64,000 nucleotides of DNA from Paenibacillus psychroresistens. Lineage in GTDB: Bacteria; Bacillota; Bacilli; Paenibacillales; NBRC-103111. The translations under genes and the position numbers were made by a program. Numbering within the stretch: the stretch's first letter is position 1; each line of letters starts with the position of its first letter. The notes beneath the pieces are model-generated. The model was not told where the DNA came from, ran no database searches, and saw nothing but the letters and a program-made list of their open reading frames with translations. Of this stretch, positions 53,088-62,107 are shown one piece after another. The stretch spans positions 4,812,001-4,876,000 of the forward strand of contig NZ_CP034235.1 of NCBI RefSeq assembly GCF_009728935.1. Direction: 5' to 3'.

Positions 53088-53288
53088 ATGCAAACGATTA
53101 CATGGTCACCTCAGCTTAATCTTGCTGTAAGAAACTTAAAAAAACTTAATTTGTTTAATTCTGCAAGCAATCTAATTAATGGGAAAATATTAGAGACTTA
53201 TCAATTATCTCCCTCAGAGGAACAAGCAGTTAAATCAACCTTATTCGAGAAAAAAGCCACAGAAACCGTACAGCTATGGTGGAAATGA
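53088..53288 (+). CDS. Candidate ComX-like pheromone precursor, 66 residues
   Basis: ATG preceded by GGGGG at 6 bases and by a good promoter; a terminator follows 31 bases after the stop. No signal peptide. The segment YQLSPSEEQAVKSTLF resembles the LIG-x-S-x-x-E-x-x-AI-x-x-x-F core of ComX precursors, and the C-terminus VQLWWK places tryptophans two and three residues from the end, where ComX carries the tryptophan that is isoprenylated. It lies divergent to a ComP-like kinase. No comQ-type prenyltransferase is in the window. The assignment is inference from size, C-terminus and context. Confidence 0.6.
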   Translation: MQTITWSPQLNLAVRNLKKLNLFNSASNLINGKILETYQLSPSEEQAVKSTLFEKKATETVQLWWK

Positions 53289-53319
53289 CTTCTCCTAATT
53301 CTACCAAATTAAAAAGAGA

Positions 53320-53357
53320 TTGTATATTCGGATAATAACCGATATACAATTTTTTTT
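53320..53357 (+). terminator. Terminator after the ComX-like gene
   Basis: TTGTATATTCGG and CCGATATACAA pair with one bulge, followed by eight T bases. Confidence 0.88.
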
Positions 53358-53484
53358 GCATTTTTTTGCATTAAATCGAAAAATAAATGGTAAATAATGC
53401 ATAATGTTTGCGCTGACTCTTGAGCAAATGAAGTGTACTATAATAAATAGGACTTTATGCTCAACAAAGTTAGGGTGCATATAA

Positions 53485-53655
53485 ATGGATAAAAACCTAT
53501 TCGATGGTAAATTTAATGCTGCATTTCAAAATGCCCTTCATCGTAGCTTTTCAGAGATTAAACTACCTGAACCACACATCATCCTAGAATCATGGGTATC
53601 TCTCCAAAAATCACTCGCATTTAATCAAATGGAAACGCAGAAAATAGAAAAGTAG
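53485..53655 (+). CDS. Small protein of unknown function, 56 residues, upstream of sda
   Basis: ATG with AGGGTG 7 bases upstream and a TATAAT -10 at 53439-53444. The product (FNAAFQNALHRSFSEIKLPEPHIILESWVSL in part) is predicted helical, with a short proline break. No family recognised. The sda gene starts 10 bases after its stop, so the two form a mini-operon. Confidence 0.65.
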   Translation: MDKNLFDGKFNAAFQNALHRSFSEIKLPEPHIILESWVSLQKSLAFNQMETQKIEK

Positions 53656-53665
53656 GTTATACAGG

Positions 53666-53809
53666 ATGTTTCAGCTTAACGATCATCAGCTCATCAGTTG
53701 CTACAGAGACGCTATTAAACACAAGTTGGAAAATAAATTTATTCAAATGCTCCTCGAGGAAATAAACAAAAGGAATATCATTTCATTTCGGGATAATTCA
53801 CAAAATTAA
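53666..53809 (+). CDS. sda: Sporulation histidine kinase inhibitor Sda
   Basis: 47 residues. LNDHQLISCYRDAIKHKLENKFIQMLLEEINKRNI follows the Sda pattern of Bacillus (L-x-D-x-x-LI-x-x-Y then FI-x-x-L-x-x-EI-x-x-R), an antiparallel helical hairpin that binds sporulation kinases and blocks phosphate entry into the Spo0A relay. It has a weak ribosome site and starts 10 bases after the preceding small gene, so coupled translation is likely. In Bacillus sda is induced through DnaA; one near-match to a DnaA box (TTATGCTCA) lies at 53455-53463. Confidence 0.88.
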   Translation: MFQLNDHQLISCYRDAIKHKLENKFIQMLLEEINKRNIISFRDNSQN

Positions 53810-53847
53810 AAGCCAAGACTCCCTATAAAAGAGGAATCTTGGCTTTT
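53808..53847. terminator. Bidirectional terminator between sda and the GH78-like gene
   Basis: AAAAGCCAAGA and TCTTGGCTTTT pair over 11 bases; it overlaps the last base pair of the sda stop and serves both convergent genes. Confidence 0.85.
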
Positions 53848-53875
53848 TGGAATTAATAGAGATACTCGATAAAGA

Positions 53876-56197
53876 TTATATCACCCTGCTAATCTCATCT
53901 GGATGTGTAACTCGAAGCTCAAGCCCTGCAGGTGTTTGCTGCCAATTAACCTCGATAGGTCCATAAGGCGTTGGGACAACTCCTGATATTTTATGAAAGC
54001 CTGCTGGGGTAGGAACGACTTTAAATGTTTTAAAGCCAGGTTCGATCGGCTGCACACCTAATAAATAAGCATAATAGAAAAAGAGTGGAATCGCAGACCA
54101 GCCATGACATAAACTCCCTGCATTCGAGAATGCTGCTGAACCATCCTTCGTCTCCCAAAAGCTAGTAGCCCCGTTGAATAGCATGGATCCCCAGGTTTCG
54201 CCAATCGATTCAAAAACTAAGTTCTGATATCTTGCCGGTTCACCCAACAAAGCTTTAAATTTAAAAATCGAATGACTCAATGTAATGGGAACATATCCAT
54301 TCTCTTTAACAGCTAAACCCGCTCGTACCTGATCAGCAATTTCATCATTAGGTGGGATAGCTGCTAATAAAGCTAAGGCTTGGGTAAGCTCAGCGTAATG
54401 ATCAGCTCTTTCTGCTTCTTGATAAGTTAGATACGCTCCTTCTGTGGAAACCCAGAATCGTTCATGTACCGCTAGCTTAACTCTCTCAGCAATAGCTGTG
54501 TATCGTATCGATTCCTCGCTCAATCCACAAGAATTCAGCATAGCCCCAGCCGCTTCCAACGCCATAACAAAAACCAGATTCAATGGAGCGTCCCATCTGC
54601 ACTCATTAATTTCTGCATATCCTTCCAGCCCATTCTCCCAGTCGTAAAAGTTCCAGTATCCTTTTTCTACAGGTGTCCTTAATAGGTCATCCTGCATATT
54701 GGAAATGTGTACATTCATCATACGCTGAACGATTGGCAGGACCGTGGCAATATATTCTAATCTTCCACTGTACAGCATAAACTCAGCAAGCTCCACCACC
54801 CACATAAAGCTGAAGGAAGGAATTGTGATCTCACACTCTGCCGGTGCGCATATTTCTAGAAAGCCGTCGTCTCTGAGTGATTCTCCAAGCAGTTTAAAGG
54901 ATTCCTGTGGGAAATCATATTCCCCAAAGCAATAATAGCCGCATAAAGCTTGATTCCTTGAATCTAATGCGTACAAAGCTTGCTCACGCCAAGGTGTATC
55001 TTCATAATGCTCATGCATGCACAAATGAAGAGTACGCACTGCTGTTTGAGCAATTCTCATATGCAGCAAGTCCGGGCAATCAAACTCCCCTCTTAGCTCA
55101 ATCGGATATTCCACAGGTCTCATTCCGGCATAGTGCAACACGAATCGTTCTTGAACACCATGAATGTGCAGTTGAATATAGCGACCGGCAATTCTTTTGA
55201 AATAATGGGTAAAGGTTTGAGGACCTTGGCCGCAATGATAAGTAAATGCAAAATTCCGTTCTCCCACACTAGCTCTAACACGCAGGTCATCCAAATGCTC
55301 GCCATAGCCAATATCAATTATTGCTCCATGCTCAGCGTCTACTTCTAGCTCGAACAATCCGCTTTCCTCTTGACCAAGATCGTATACCAGATAAATACCT
55401 GTTACCTCTTTGAACCAGGAAGCTGCTAGTGACAGCTTTGAATGAGAAGTTAGTGCTTCTAAATTTATTTCGGAAGTGTCTACGAGAATATTCTCAGGCA
55501 TGCGAAACGATAAAAAATCACTTTGGATGAGCTTTGCAGCCGTCTCGATTGGTTCTGCATTGCGAATAAACACTCCTTGCGACTTTAAGCTTGCTTGGAT
55601 TCTCTCTTTTAAAATCAGCTTTTTTAGCGGTCTTTCGTAGAGGCTTGGCCATATCTTATTAAGCAATAGATTAGTATCTGCAGCCTCCCAAACCCCAGAC
55701 ATCCTATAGTTTAGAGCACGCCATTGATCATCAGAAGCCGCTTTATATTCGAAGGTATAGCCCAGCTGTACGGATATATGGGTAGTTAGGCCGTTAACAT
55801 ATGACAAGGACTGGCGGCAAAAGGTATCTGAGCCGCTGCAGATAATGGACTCACCTGTATCTAAGGAATAAATAAGTCCCGGATTACCTTTGCGATATTG
55901 GAAGGTGCTTTCACCTTGATAGTAAGCAAGTATCGTTAATACGTTGGTTCCAGCATGAAGCAAATGACCGACGGTTAAGTAATCATAAGCTTTATTCTGC
56001 GGGTAATCATCGTATTGTCCATACTCCACAAATTGCCCATTAAGCCATACAGCATAATCAGAATCAACAGATAGAAGCAAGCTAGCATGGCTAGCAGCCT
56101 CTATTAAATCAAATTCATGACGGAAATCCACATATTGGTTGACCAAAGACTGATTTTCACGATTCCATATCCACAAAGCTTCATTCAGCGAGTTCAT
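53876..56197 (-). CDS. GH78-like (alpha-L-rhamnosidase family) glycoside hydrolase
   Basis: 773 residues from the ATG at 56197 (GGGAG at 8 bases; another ATG two codons earlier is too close). N-terminal jelly-roll domains (LLLSVDSDYAVWLNGQFVEYGQYDDYP) are followed by an (alpha/alpha)6 barrel from about residue 385 with HEHYEDTPWREQALYALDSR, DWENGLEGYAEINE and LCHGWSAIPLFF, and a final beta domain (VVPTPYGPIEVNW). This is the bacterial alpha-L-rhamnosidase type, cytoplasmic. It is transcribed alone. Confidence 0.82.
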   Translation of the reverse strand: MNSLNEALWIWNRENQSLVNQYVDFRHEFDLIEAASHASLLLSVDSDYAVWLNGQFVEYGQYDDYPQNKAYDYLTVGHLLHAGTNVLTILAYYQGESTFQYRKGNPGLIYSLDTGESIICSGSDTFCRQSLSYVNGLTTHISVQLGYTFEYKAASDDQWRALNYRMSGVWEAADTNLLLNKIWPSLYERPLKKLILKERIQASLKSQGVFIRNAEPIETAAKLIQSDFLSFRMPENILVDTSEINLEALTSHSKLSLAASWFKEVTGIYLVYDLGQEESGLFELEVDAEHGAIIDIGYGEHLDDLRVRASVGERNFAFTYHCGQGPQTFTHYFKRIAGRYIQLHIHGVQERFVLHYAGMRPVEYPIELRGEFDCPDLLHMRIAQTAVRTLHLCMHEHYEDTPWREQALYALDSRNQALCGYYCFGEYDFPQESFKLLGESLRDDGFLEICAPAECEITIPSFSFMWVVELAEFMLYSGRLEYIATVLPIVQRMMNVHISNMQDDLLRTPVEKGYWNFYDWENGLEGYAEINECRWDAPLNLVFVMALEAAGAMLNSCGLSEESIRYTAIAERVKLAVHERFWVSTEGAYLTYQEAERADHYAELTQALALLAAIPPNDEIADQVRAGLAVKENGYVPITLSHSIFKFKALLGEPARYQNLVFESIGETWGSMLFNGATSFWETKDGSAAFSNAGSLCHGWSAIPLFFYYAYLLGVQPIEPGFKTFKVVPTPAGFHKISGVVPTPYGPIEVNWQQTPAGLELRVTHPDEISRVI

Positions 56198-56301
56198 GTG
56201 CATAGCTCCCTTAATCTGTTTTTTAACAGAATAATTATATGATAGGAGATGGGCGAAGAATAGGCTGTAAAATACAGAAATCCACTGGTTTTTACCTCAC
56301 T

Positions 56302-59300
56302 TTAGAGCAGGATCTGCTGATGAGCTGGTATTTGTTCCGAGAACGCATCTGCTACATGACGATGGCAAGTAAAAAAAATCACTTGATGCTTGGCCGATAT
56401 CTCTGCAAGTAATACTAGAGTCTGCCGCATACGCTCCTTGTCAAAATTAACAAGAATATCATCCAATATTAATGGCAGCGATGCTTTCCGTGCATATTCC
56501 TCAGCAAGTGCAAATCGCATCGCTAGATAAAGCTGTTCAGCGGTACCACGGCTTAGTAAAGATGAATCCATCATTCGCCCGCTTGCGTGCTCGACGATTA
56601 TTTTTTTCTCACCGATAGGTACCCTAACCCGTAAATATTCACCAGATGTGATAGTTTGAAAATATTCTGTAGCGAGCAGCAATACACCTGGTTGGCGTTC
56701 ACGTTCATAGAGCTCGCGAGCTTTTCTGAATAGGCTGGCACAAAAAGCTGCCTTAGCCCATTGTCCTGCTTGCTCGGTTAGAACTGCTTTTTGCTGCTCG
56801 ATGTGCTGCAAGCGCTCTGAATGTTCAGCTCCTTGCTCTAGCTTTTCCAGCTCACTTCGTAATTTGCCTCTGCGGTCTTTAAGCTGGTCGACTTCCCGTT
56901 CCAAAGCTAGCAAAGTCTGATCACCCTCAGCCATTTTCTGGATAAGCTCTTGGGACGTTAGCTCGGATAATAAGCCGTCTAATTGATCTTTGCGCGTTGA
57001 ACTCATAAATACATCTAGAGCCACATCTATTTGCCGCAATTCTTCTTTATAGGCCATACGCTCATTATTCTGTCTGACATGCAAGCGGAAATGCGTTTCA
57101 TCCTGACTCTCTGCTTCCTGCCATAAATCTAAAATTCGCTTTTGAATCCTCTCCAAAGACTCCCTATGCAGCAACTGTTGTGATTGGGTTTGTGTAAGCT
57201 GTTGTTCTAGTCGATTTCGGTTAATTAAAGATTGTGCGGTATGCTCGGCGGTTTCTTTCCAACTTCGCAATGCAAGCTGAATATCCTCTTTGCGGGCTAA
57301 GCTCATAAGATTAAGAACGTTATGCTCGTACTCAGTTATTCGATTGTGGATAACCATGTATTTGGCTTGATTACGTTGTTTTTGCTGGAGCTGCTGCTGA
57401 CCCGATTCGATCAGTTGAAGAATTTCCAACACGCTTTTAGGTGAAAGCTCGATAGCCAATTGATTTTTAGTTAACCATACCTGCCAGCCCGTTGTGGCTT
57501 CGGCCAGTTTTACTAAGCTTTCCTTCTGCTTATTTAAGATTGTCTTATTGAGCATCTGCAGCTTTGTGTTGTTATCAGCTGCCTCCTGCCATTTTTGTTC
57601 GTCTAGGAGCAGCTCTCGCTTGCCTTCCCGCCAAATATCAGATGCTTGCTGCAGCTGATCTATACTCTCGTCCAGCTGTTGATCGGTTAATGCCTTACTG
57701 TTAAAGCTGCTTGCAGAAGCTATTTCAGCTAAACCGACCAGCTGTTCCATTCTTTGATATAAAGCTTTATCTATTACCATTAAATCCTGCTCCAGCTTGT
57801 CTATTCCAGTTGGGAAGACTCTCTTGGCTCGAACTGAGCTCTGGGCTTTTGGTGTATATACCCAGACTCCGAGTGAAATTATCAAAAGACTAATAAAGCT
57901 AATCACCGCACCAATTGGCTGCTTCTGCAGGATGAAATAAACCGGAAGAATTAGACATGCCCCCATGCAGAACCAGCGAAAAGCAGAATGCAGCCAAGTA
58001 TTAGTGCTATTCTCTGCTTCAACGGACTGCACTCTCCCCCCTAGCTGCTCCAAATGACGAAGCTCCAGTCTTAGCTGCTGCCTCATCTGAAGCTGTTTAC
58101 GAAGCTGCGGTATGCTAACGGTTAAGGTATCCATTTCCTGTTGTGCGTCTAAAGTCAACTCTCCAAAGACCATTTGCTTTTTCAATAACAGCTTATTTTC
58201 AAGTCGATTTGCCTTTTCCTTGGCTTCTTCCATTTGAATAGACATTCGCTGCAATTCACTTAAAGTAAACTCTCGCTCTTGTTGCAGCTGCTCTAATTCA
58301 GCATCCCAGCGTCTAACTTGTTCACGCAAAGCAACGGTAACAGCAAACTCCTCCAAAATGCTTTCATTCCAATGCCCGGCAATTTGACGTAAAAGTCGAT
58401 CCAGCTGAAGCCGCTGTTGTTCTACTTCGAGGCTAAGCTCTTTGGCCGAATCCTGATCTATCCGATAAACGGTAAGCTGCTCGTATAATTCGTCCAGCTC
58501 TGTTTGGTGCAATAGTACATCGGGATCTATTTGAATGGCATTCATTTCTTCGCTAAGCTGTTCAATCATCAGCTGGTGCTTGTCCTGCTCGATTAAGAGA
58601 AGCTCTTGAGCTTTAGTAAGCTCATTAAAACGGTTCATTGCATCCTCAGGAAAAACTTCAAAAGCTCGCAGATCCATGAGACCCGTTCGAATTTCATTGC
58701 CTCGCTGCCAGTGGCTTCTTGCTTGCTCCGCCGTTTCGAGCTTGGTTAATTCGCTTCTTTGCTCGCGCATTAAGTGGTCCAGCTCGAGAATTCGCTCATC
58801 CAAGCTAGTCATTTCAGCCAAGTAGTCATTGTAGCGACCCGCCTGCTCTTTACTGCGGCGGATGTCCGCTTCCTGCTCCTCCAGCTTCAGGAGCGTCAGG
58901 TTGAGTGCTTGGTTTCGCCCGCGCGGCCGAAACAGCTGCTCCATCTCGAGCGTGAGCTTGCGCTCCGCGGCCATGATTGTATCGCCGCGGGCGCCTAAGC
59001 CCGCGCTGTAGAGATAGCCGCTGAGCGCATCGCTCTGCAGCGTGCGAACCTCTTGCAGCTCGCCAAGGCTGAACGCGAACAGGCTGCGGAACAGCTCGCC
59101 AGTGATGCCGCCCAGCAGCGGCTGCAGCAGCTCCGCGCCGCCTTGAGCGCCGCTGGCGAGCGTGACGCGCACGTGGCCCCCGCCGGGGGCACGTCCGCGC
59201 CCCGCGCTGGCGGAAGCGCCCTCGCGGCGCTCGACGCGAATGCGTTCACCCTCGGTGGTCTCGAGGGTGAGGTAACCTCCATGGGCGCCGCCCATGAGCG

Positions 59301-59484
59301 GTTCAAGGCTTCCAGCACCGCTTGCCCGTGCTGGAAAGCCGAACAGAACCGCGCGGATGAAGCCCATGAGCGTGCTCTTGCCCGCTTCGTTGCGGCCATA
59401 AAGCAACGTCAGCGGGCCTTCCAGCTGCAGCGTCTTATCCCGCAGCAAACCAAAGCCTTCGACATGAATCGTGCGCAGCTTCAT
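56302..59484 (-). CDS. yhaN: SbcC/Rad50-like ATPase, YhaN type
   Basis: 1060 residues. Walker A GRNEAGKST (30-38), long coiled coils (about 195-480 and 560-900), two membrane helices in the middle (about 504-520 and 523-543), an SRGTAEQLYLAMRFAL signature and Walker B LILDDILVNFD near the end. The central membrane helices are typical of YhaN, distinguishing it from SbcC. It overlaps the YhaO nuclease gene by ATGA, the usual partner in Bacilli. Codons for about residues 10-210 are far more GC-rich than the rest of the gene (see 58850-59460). Confidence 0.88.
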   Translation of the reverse strand: MKLRTIHVEGFGLLRDKTLQLEGPLTLLYGRNEAGKSTLMGFIRAVLFGFPARASGAGSLEPLMGGAHGGYLTLETTEGERIRVERREGASASAGRGRAPGGGHVRVTLASGAQGGAELLQPLLGGITGELFRSLFAFSLGELQEVRTLQSDALSGYLYSAGLGARGDTIMAAERKLTLEMEQLFRPRGRNQALNLTLLKLEEQEADIRRSKEQAGRYNDYLAEMTSLDERILELDHLMREQRSELTKLETAEQARSHWQRGNEIRTGLMDLRAFEVFPEDAMNRFNELTKAQELLLIEQDKHQLMIEQLSEEMNAIQIDPDVLLHQTELDELYEQLTVYRIDQDSAKELSLEVEQQRLQLDRLLRQIAGHWNESILEEFAVTVALREQVRRWDAELEQLQQEREFTLSELQRMSIQMEEAKEKANRLENKLLLKKQMVFGELTLDAQQEMDTLTVSIPQLRKQLQMRQQLRLELRHLEQLGGRVQSVEAENSTNTWLHSAFRWFCMGACLILPVYFILQKQPIGAVISFISLLIISLGVWVYTPKAQSSVRAKRVFPTGIDKLEQDLMVIDKALYQRMEQLVGLAEIASASSFNSKALTDQQLDESIDQLQQASDIWREGKRELLLDEQKWQEAADNNTKLQMLNKTILNKQKESLVKLAEATTGWQVWLTKNQLAIELSPKSVLEILQLIESGQQQLQQKQRNQAKYMVIHNRITEYEHNVLNLMSLARKEDIQLALRSWKETAEHTAQSLINRNRLEQQLTQTQSQQLLHRESLERIQKRILDLWQEAESQDETHFRLHVRQNNERMAYKEELRQIDVALDVFMSSTRKDQLDGLLSELTSQELIQKMAEGDQTLLALEREVDQLKDRRGKLRSELEKLEQGAEHSERLQHIEQQKAVLTEQAGQWAKAAFCASLFRKARELYERERQPGVLLLATEYFQTITSGEYLRVRVPIGEKKIIVEHASGRMMDSSLLSRGTAEQLYLAMRFALAEEYARKASLPLILDDILVNFDKERMRQTLVLLAEISAKHQVIFFTCHRHVADAFSEQIPAHQQILL
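58850..59460. other. GC-rich segment inside yhaN
   Basis: About 600 bases covering the Walker A lobe stand out from the AT-rich surroundings: 45 of 60 bases are G or C at 59101-59160, against 23 of 60 at 57001-57060 in the same gene. Edges are sharp on both sides, and the encoded protein is rich in Ala and Gly (GAGSLEPLMGGAHGG). This looks like a piece brought in by recombination from a GC-rich relative. Confidence 0.75.
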
Positions 59485-60854
59485 TCATCCCACCTCGCAT
59501 CCGCGGCCAGAAAGTCGATAGCCAGCTCTTGTGCGGCTTTCACCCAAGCTTTATGTTCCTCTCGCCCTACTCCGCTTAAATACTTAGCCGCTTTACTTTG
59601 CGTAAACAAGGGATCCAAAGTCTCCGCACAAAATGCAGCCAATAAAGCCTCATCCGTGAGAATGGACTCCGATAAACGCAGAAGATCACCGAGAAAGCTT
59701 TCTTGGTCAAGCAGCAAATTTTTATCTACCTCTAACCCAGAATGCACTTGTACAGATTCGATCCATACATAATTCCCCGTTAGCGGATCAGCCGTTTCTA
59801 CTATCCCATCTAGTTCTATTAATCCCACATTCAAACTACCCAAGTTTTCAAGCCGTCTAACTTCATCCTCACGCAATTCAGTAATGAGCTCATCCAGCAC
59901 ACTCTTTTTTTGCAGCGTAACATGAATCGGTCCACGATCCGTTAAGGTTATCCGTATAATGGACGCACGACCGGCAGCGTCCTCACGAGCTTTCTCCAAT
60001 TCAAGCTCAAACCGTTCCTTCAGCTCCTGCTCGGTATGAATGCCTTGAATGGAAATAGAGCGCTGCTGCCAACGAATAGCATCCAAGGCATGGAATGTCA
60101 GTTTAGCTTCACCGAATTCCGATACATCCACGATATAACAACCTTTTGCCTCCGTTTCACGTATACTCCGTCCCTGTAGATTGCCAGGGTAAACAATAGC
60201 TGGCTCCGTATTCAGCACTTGCCGAGTATGAACATGCCCCAAGGCCCAATAGTCCATTCCACTTCCTAATAAATCTTGAATCGAGCAAGGTGCATAATTG
60301 GCATGAGCTTGATTTCCTTCGACATTTGTATGTAAAAGCCCAATTCGAAACAAATCCGAATGACTCCCTATATTTTGCTGATATTTTTCAGTAATGCGTT
60401 TAGCTAAATTCTCTGTCACTGCTGCAGTTGCATACGAAATCCCATATATCTGCGCAACAGTACCTTTGCCTTCAAGCTTAACTGGCAATGATTCCACCTC
60501 TCTGGCAGAAAAAAAATAAGCTAGCGTTGGCCAATTCAGCCTAGCCGCTCGCCCATCCTCAGGATCATGGTTTCCATGTACAATATAGCTTGCAATACCC
60601 GCTGCACTTAAACGCTGCAGCGCTTTTTGAAAGCGAATTTGTGCACGCAGCGAACGATCCGCTAAATCGTAAACATCTCCGCTTATTAAGACAAAATCAA
60701 CGCTTTGCTGAATTGCCAGCTCTACCAAATTCGCCATTGCCTTAAATGTCGATTGCCGCAATGATTCGCGAATCCCAAGTGGCAATTCAGCCATTCCGAC
60801 AAAAGGGCTATCCAAATGCAGATCAGCCGCATGAATAAATCGAAAGGCTTTCAT
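59481..60854 (-). CDS. yhaO: Metallophosphoesterase DNA nuclease, YhaO type
   Basis: 457 residues from the ATG at 60854 (GAGG at 7 bases; the longer frame to 60905 enters the glycosyltransferase gene). It is an Mre11/SbcD-like phosphoesterase: FIHAADLHLDSPF, ISGDVYDLADRS, VHGNHDPED and LGHVHTRQVL give all metal ligands. The C-terminal 250 residues form the capping and partner-binding region. With YhaN it should make a nuclease complex like Mre11-Rad50, probably acting on DNA ends near the membrane. Confidence 0.9.
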   Translation of the reverse strand: MKAFRFIHAADLHLDSPFVGMAELPLGIRESLRQSTFKAMANLVELAIQQSVDFVLISGDVYDLADRSLRAQIRFQKALQRLSAAGIASYIVHGNHDPEDGRAARLNWPTLAYFFSAREVESLPVKLEGKGTVAQIYGISYATAAVTENLAKRITEKYQQNIGSHSDLFRIGLLHTNVEGNQAHANYAPCSIQDLLGSGMDYWALGHVHTRQVLNTEPAIVYPGNLQGRSIRETEAKGCYIVDVSEFGEAKLTFHALDAIRWQQRSISIQGIHTEQELKERFELELEKAREDAAGRASIIRITLTDRGPIHVTLQKKSVLDELITELREDEVRRLENLGSLNVGLIELDGIVETADPLTGNYVWIESVQVHSGLEVDKNLLLDQESFLGDLLRLSESILTDEALLAAFCAETLDPLFTQSKAAKYLSGVGREEHKAWVKAAQELAIDFLAADARWDE

Positions 60855-60867
60855 TGCTACACCTCGT

Positions 60868-62010
60868 TTATATTGAATTTCCATCCTGTTTCCGATACAT
60901 TTCATAAACCTTAGTCATTTGTTGAATAACTCGATTCATCGAATAGGTTTTTTTGGCTTTATCCCAAGCCGCTCTTGCTAAATTATAGCGAAAGCTAGGA
61001 TCGATTACTAACTTTTCCAAGGCATGATAAAGCGCTACTGAATTGCCTACTGGAACCAATAACCCATTGCGGCCATCTTCAATTTGCTCAGCAATACCGC
61101 CTACATTCGTACCTACTAATGCCAATAAGCATAACGCTGCCTCTGCAAATACAGAGCCAAATGCTTCCGCTTGTGATGGTAATACAAAGACATCAAAAAA
61201 TGGCATGAACTCTTCTGGATGCAGCATATAGCCATAAAATATCGTTTCCTCATAAATATTTAAATCAATCGCCATTTTCTCTAATTCTGGACGACTTGGA
61301 CCATCACCAATTAAATGTAAAACAAAGGGATGCCCATTCTTTTTCAATAACGAACAAGCTTGCAATAAAGTATCTAATCCTTTGGCTGGAACTAGCCGAC
61401 ATACTGAGATAAATTGTGTAGTAGCATTCTCATGTGGAAACGGTTTAAAGCGCTTTTCATCGAATCCATTGGGGATTACAACGATCCGATCAAAGTCATC
61501 CACATAATCCGATAAATACTGTTTAAAAGAAACGGAAACGGTCACAATACGATCAACCTTCTCCTCAATCTCGCGGTAGATCGCGGTCAAAAATTGATGC
61601 TCAGGGCCATTCTCAGCAATTTTGCCATTGAGAATTAGCTCCTTCTCGTAGCTTGAATGAATCGTTATGATGACAGGAGTATCCGGAAAAAGCTGCTTCA
61701 TAACTAAAGCGGCAATCGGATGATGCCCATGAATTAAATCATAGCTTTTAGTAATACGCATTTTCGTCCACCATAAATAATCTTTATAGGTTTGAATATA
61801 TTTTTCAACGGTAGGATTGCCGGCAAAAACCTTCCAATCAAAGGTAGAGAATTCCACAACTTCAGTTCCTTTATTGCGTATACGTTTGGGTAATGAAAAT
61901 AACTCCATCTCCCAGCCCTTTTTAAGGTAACGTTCTTGAATGTAGGGGATCATGGAGGAAACCCCGCCTGGTTGCTCTGGCGGAAAAAATAAGGCTTGTA
62001 GAATATTCAT
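60868..62010 (-). CDS. Glycosyltransferase family 4
   Basis: 380 residues with two Rossmann lobes, GT-B fold. The donor-binding lobe has VCRLVPAKGLDTLLQA, LIGDGPSRPELE and the EX7E motif in PSQAEAFGSVFAEAALC. The acceptor lobe starts with FFPPEQPGGVSSMI. It probably builds a glycolipid or surface polymer; the sugar is unknown. GGAG lies 7 bases before the ATG; yhaO follows 13 bases later. Confidence 0.9.
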   Translation of the reverse strand: MNILQALFFPPEQPGGVSSMIPYIQERYLKKGWEMELFSLPKRIRNKGTEVVEFSTFDWKVFAGNPTVEKYIQTYKDYLWWTKMRITKSYDLIHGHHPIAALVMKQLFPDTPVIITIHSSYEKELILNGKIAENGPEHQFLTAIYREIEEKVDRIVTVSVSFKQYLSDYVDDFDRIVVIPNGFDEKRFKPFPHENATTQFISVCRLVPAKGLDTLLQACSLLKKNGHPFVLHLIGDGPSRPELEKMAIDLNIYEETIFYGYMLHPEEFMPFFDVFVLPSQAEAFGSVFAEAALCLLALVGTNVGGIAEQIEDGRNGLLVPVGNSVALYHALEKLVIDPSFRYNLARAAWDKAKKTYSMNRVIQQMTKVYEMYRKQDGNSI

Positions 62011-62107
62011 GTGTCCACTCCAATCATTACATAGTTACGCTATCTATTGTACCTTCTAAATGTATTTTTTGCTATAATATAGACAGCTTAATAAATGGAG
62101 GCTCCAA

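Noticed and set aside
58995..59772. Long frames on both strands over the start of yhaN (134 and 239 codons)
   Set aside because: They are caused by the GC-rich segment, where stop codons are rare in all frames; the yhaN and yhaO frames have motifs and ribosome sites.
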